Assembly (NCBI GenBank): GCA_028571685.1
Contig: CM053141.1
Location: 57,410,333 to 57,474,332 of the forward strand
From: Heterohyrax brucei
Taxonomy: Eukaryota > Chordata > Mammalia > Hyracoidea > Procaviidae
Length of the DNA: 64,000 bases
Direction of reading: 5' to 3'
The position numbers and the translations under genes were made by a program. Below the pieces are notes generated by a model. It had not been told where the DNA came from. It saw only the letters and a program-made list of their open reading frames with translations, and made no database searches. Positions 63,869-64,000 of the stretch are shown piece by piece (within the stretch, counting starts at the first letter, position 1; every line of letters begins with the position of its first letter).

Positions 63869-64000
63869 GTAAGACTGATTTTTGTTGTTTCTTTTATAAC
63901 CATTAGGCAAATTGGAGCCAGTGTCAATGAATATCTGGTGTTATTACTGTAGTCTGCTAAGAACATTTTTTTTTCCCCAAGCCGTAAAATGTTTAGGACT

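Overview
The window is nuclear DNA from a placental mammal, almost certainly an afrotherian and most likely an elephant or close relative (paenungulate). The diagnosis rests on dozens of tRNA-derived AfroSINE copies (the motifs 'ctgctaaccaaaaggt...ggcagttc' and 'ctatgagtcagaatcaactc'), an RTE/BovB-like LINE (RTE1_LA type) that shares the SINE 3' end and ends in AAC repeats, and a lineage-type L1. It is an AT-rich, intron- and repeat-dominated stretch. The species call is inference from remembered repeat families, not a database result.

Layout. 1-46,000 carries no host gene that I can recognise. It holds AfroSINEs, RTE tails, old MIR/L2/L1 remnants, fossil MaLR LTRs, a 5'-truncated L1 (14,371-16,486) and a full-length L1 (19,848-27,021, minus strand). 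That L1 sits inside an AfroSINE, and both insertions keep their target duplications. A fossil ERV1-like retroviral element (41,401-43,979) sits inside a fossil MaLR LTR (41,003-44,105).

46,020-57,052 is a complete five-exon granzyme A-like gene on the plus strand. All exons are open, all splice sites are GT/AG, the introns have the granzyme phases (1, 2, 0, 0), and the spliced product is 255 residues. The catalytic His, Asp and Ser are all present. However, the mature IIGG N-terminus, Asp194, Gly193, Cys191 and the 189 pocket position are all changed, so the parts that switch a trypsin-fold protease on are missing while the triad survives. It is either a young pseudogene-like copy or a pseudo-protease.

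57,053-63,800 is repeat-rich spacer with a near full-length RTE LINE (60,136-63,064). At 63,799-63,868 there is a second signal-peptide exon that matches true GZMA closely and runs into the window edge. The locus is therefore a head-to-tail granzyme A pair, with the complete (odd) copy upstream of the presumed orthodox GZMA. In human this is the GZMK-GZMA neighbourhood on chromosome 5; I saw no GZMK exon here.

The granzyme-like gene is the biological centre of the window. The rest is a well-layered record of repeat insertions, several of which can be ordered in time from nesting and target duplications.
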